A stretch of 23,963 bases of DNA from Acephala macrosclerotiorum (Eukaryota > Ascomycota > Leotiomycetes > Helotiales > Mollisiaceae): contig MU119721.1 of NCBI GenBank assembly GCA_014904845.1, forward strand, positions 1-23,963, read 5' to 3'. Under the pieces are notes generated by a model. It was given only the letters and a program-made list of their open reading frames with translations. It ran no database searches and had not been told where the DNA came from. This document shows positions 23,401-23,963 of the stretch, one piece after another. A program made the position numbers and the translations under genes. Each line of letters starts with the position of its first letter. Position 1 is the stretch's first letter.

Positions 23401-23963
23401 TTTAAAATAATATTAATATTAATTATTAAAGATTATTTAATTATTTAATATAAATATTAATATTTATAAAAAATAAAAATATAAAATATCAAAAAAAAGA
23501 ATTTAATTATAATATAAAATTTTTAATTAAAAAAAAATTATATTAAAAAAAAAAAAATTTTAAAATAATAAATTTATTAAATTATAATAAAAATAATAAA
23601 ATATTAATATTAATTATTAAACGTAAATTTTTATTTATTTTAATATTAAAAATCGAATTATATATTAAAAAACTTTTATATATTAATTTAATTTTAATAA
23701 TTTTAATAAAAAAAAATCGAAATTCGAATTTTTTAATATATTTTTTTAAAATATAATAAATAAAAATAATACGAATAAAATTAATATTAATATTACGAAA
23801 TATTTTATATTAAAAATTAATAATTATTTAATTTTTTTATATTAAAATATACGTATTTTATAATATTTAAATTAATACAAATTAAATAAATTAAAGATTT
23901 TTTTAATTAATATTAATATTTTATTATTTTAAAATATAAAAAAAAATATTATATTTTAAAATA
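20437..23963. other. Extremely AT-rich DNA, no gene
   Basis: The poorest part of the window in G+C. 22201-22620 has two G and no C in 420 bases. 22182-22364 and 22366-22574 contain no G or C at all. CpG is rare from about 21,000 to 23,040 and rises again modestly at 23040-23330 and 23590-23860. No repeat, RNA gene or open frame is supportable. Confidence 0.7.

Larger units (their letters stand above)
1..23963. other. Gene-free AT-rich block, probable RIP-degraded heterochromatin
   Basis: Across the window G+C is only a few percent in most lines and surviving C is mainly in CpG. In a hand count of 11461-11640, 15 C occur on the + strand: 12 in CpG, 2 in CpT, 1 in CpA, none in CpC. CC and GG are almost absent outside 9.9-10.2 kb. 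TAA stops are dense in all six frames, and the longest Met-initiated open frames are 68 codons, about what chance allows at this composition by my rough estimate. Repeat-induced point mutation in Pezizomycotina converts C:G to T:A in duplicated DNA, usually favouring CpA. The pattern and the decayed repeat pairs fit that process. The fungal assignment and the heterochromatin role are inference. Confidence 0.75.

Noticed and set aside
1..23963. Mitochondrial or bacterial/endosymbiont DNA
   Set aside because: Such genomes are gene-dense even at low G+C; 24 kb without a gene, tRNA or rRNA does not fit.

Overview
This window is gene-free, extremely AT-rich DNA that looks like the wreckage of repetitive elements destroyed by C-to-T / G-to-A mutation. 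I find no protein-coding gene, tRNA, rRNA or CRISPR array. The best explanation is repeat-induced point mutation (RIP) in a filamentous ascomycete (Pezizomycotina): an AT-isochore, centromeric or pericentromeric block. Three things in the sequence point that way. Remaining C and G lie mostly in CpG pairs, while CpA, CpT and especially CpC are scarce. TAA stops are everywhere in all frames. Two repeats can be compared copy against copy, and one pair shows a GC-normal copy next to a collinear copy whose G:C pairs have become A:T except at several CpGs. The organism call is inference; other very AT-rich genomes (anaerobic gut fungi, Plasmodium, Dictyostelium intergenic DNA) cannot be fully excluded.

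Layout. 1-1743 is decayed DNA with a perfect (AAAAAT)12 array near the left end and more CpG from about 1020 onward. 1744-1877 is the first copy of repeat R1. 1878-9309 is featureless decayed DNA. 9441-10175 is copy 1 of repeat R2; its right third (about 9960-10175) is a GC island of about 45% G+C with a TATA-like box, CCAAT boxes and a possible retroelement primer-binding-like motif. The island stops abruptly, and 10224-10376 is the second copy of R1. 10377-19420 is decayed DNA unusually rich in surviving CpG (up to about 67 per kb), perhaps the ruined interior of a large element. 19421-20003 is copy 2 of R2, fully decayed. 20004-23963 is still more AT-rich, with a perfect 16-bp minisatellite (20328-20436) and two adjacent stretches of 183 and 209 bp with no G or C at all.

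Reading it together: R2 copy 1 and copy 2 are in direct orientation 9.98 kb apart, and R1 copies are in direct orientation 8.48 kb apart. They could be terminal or internal parts of nested LTR retrotransposons, but I recognise no reverse transcriptase, integrase or gag sequence, so the element class stays open. The most informative object is the R2 pair, a natural before-and-after record of the mutation process and its context preference.
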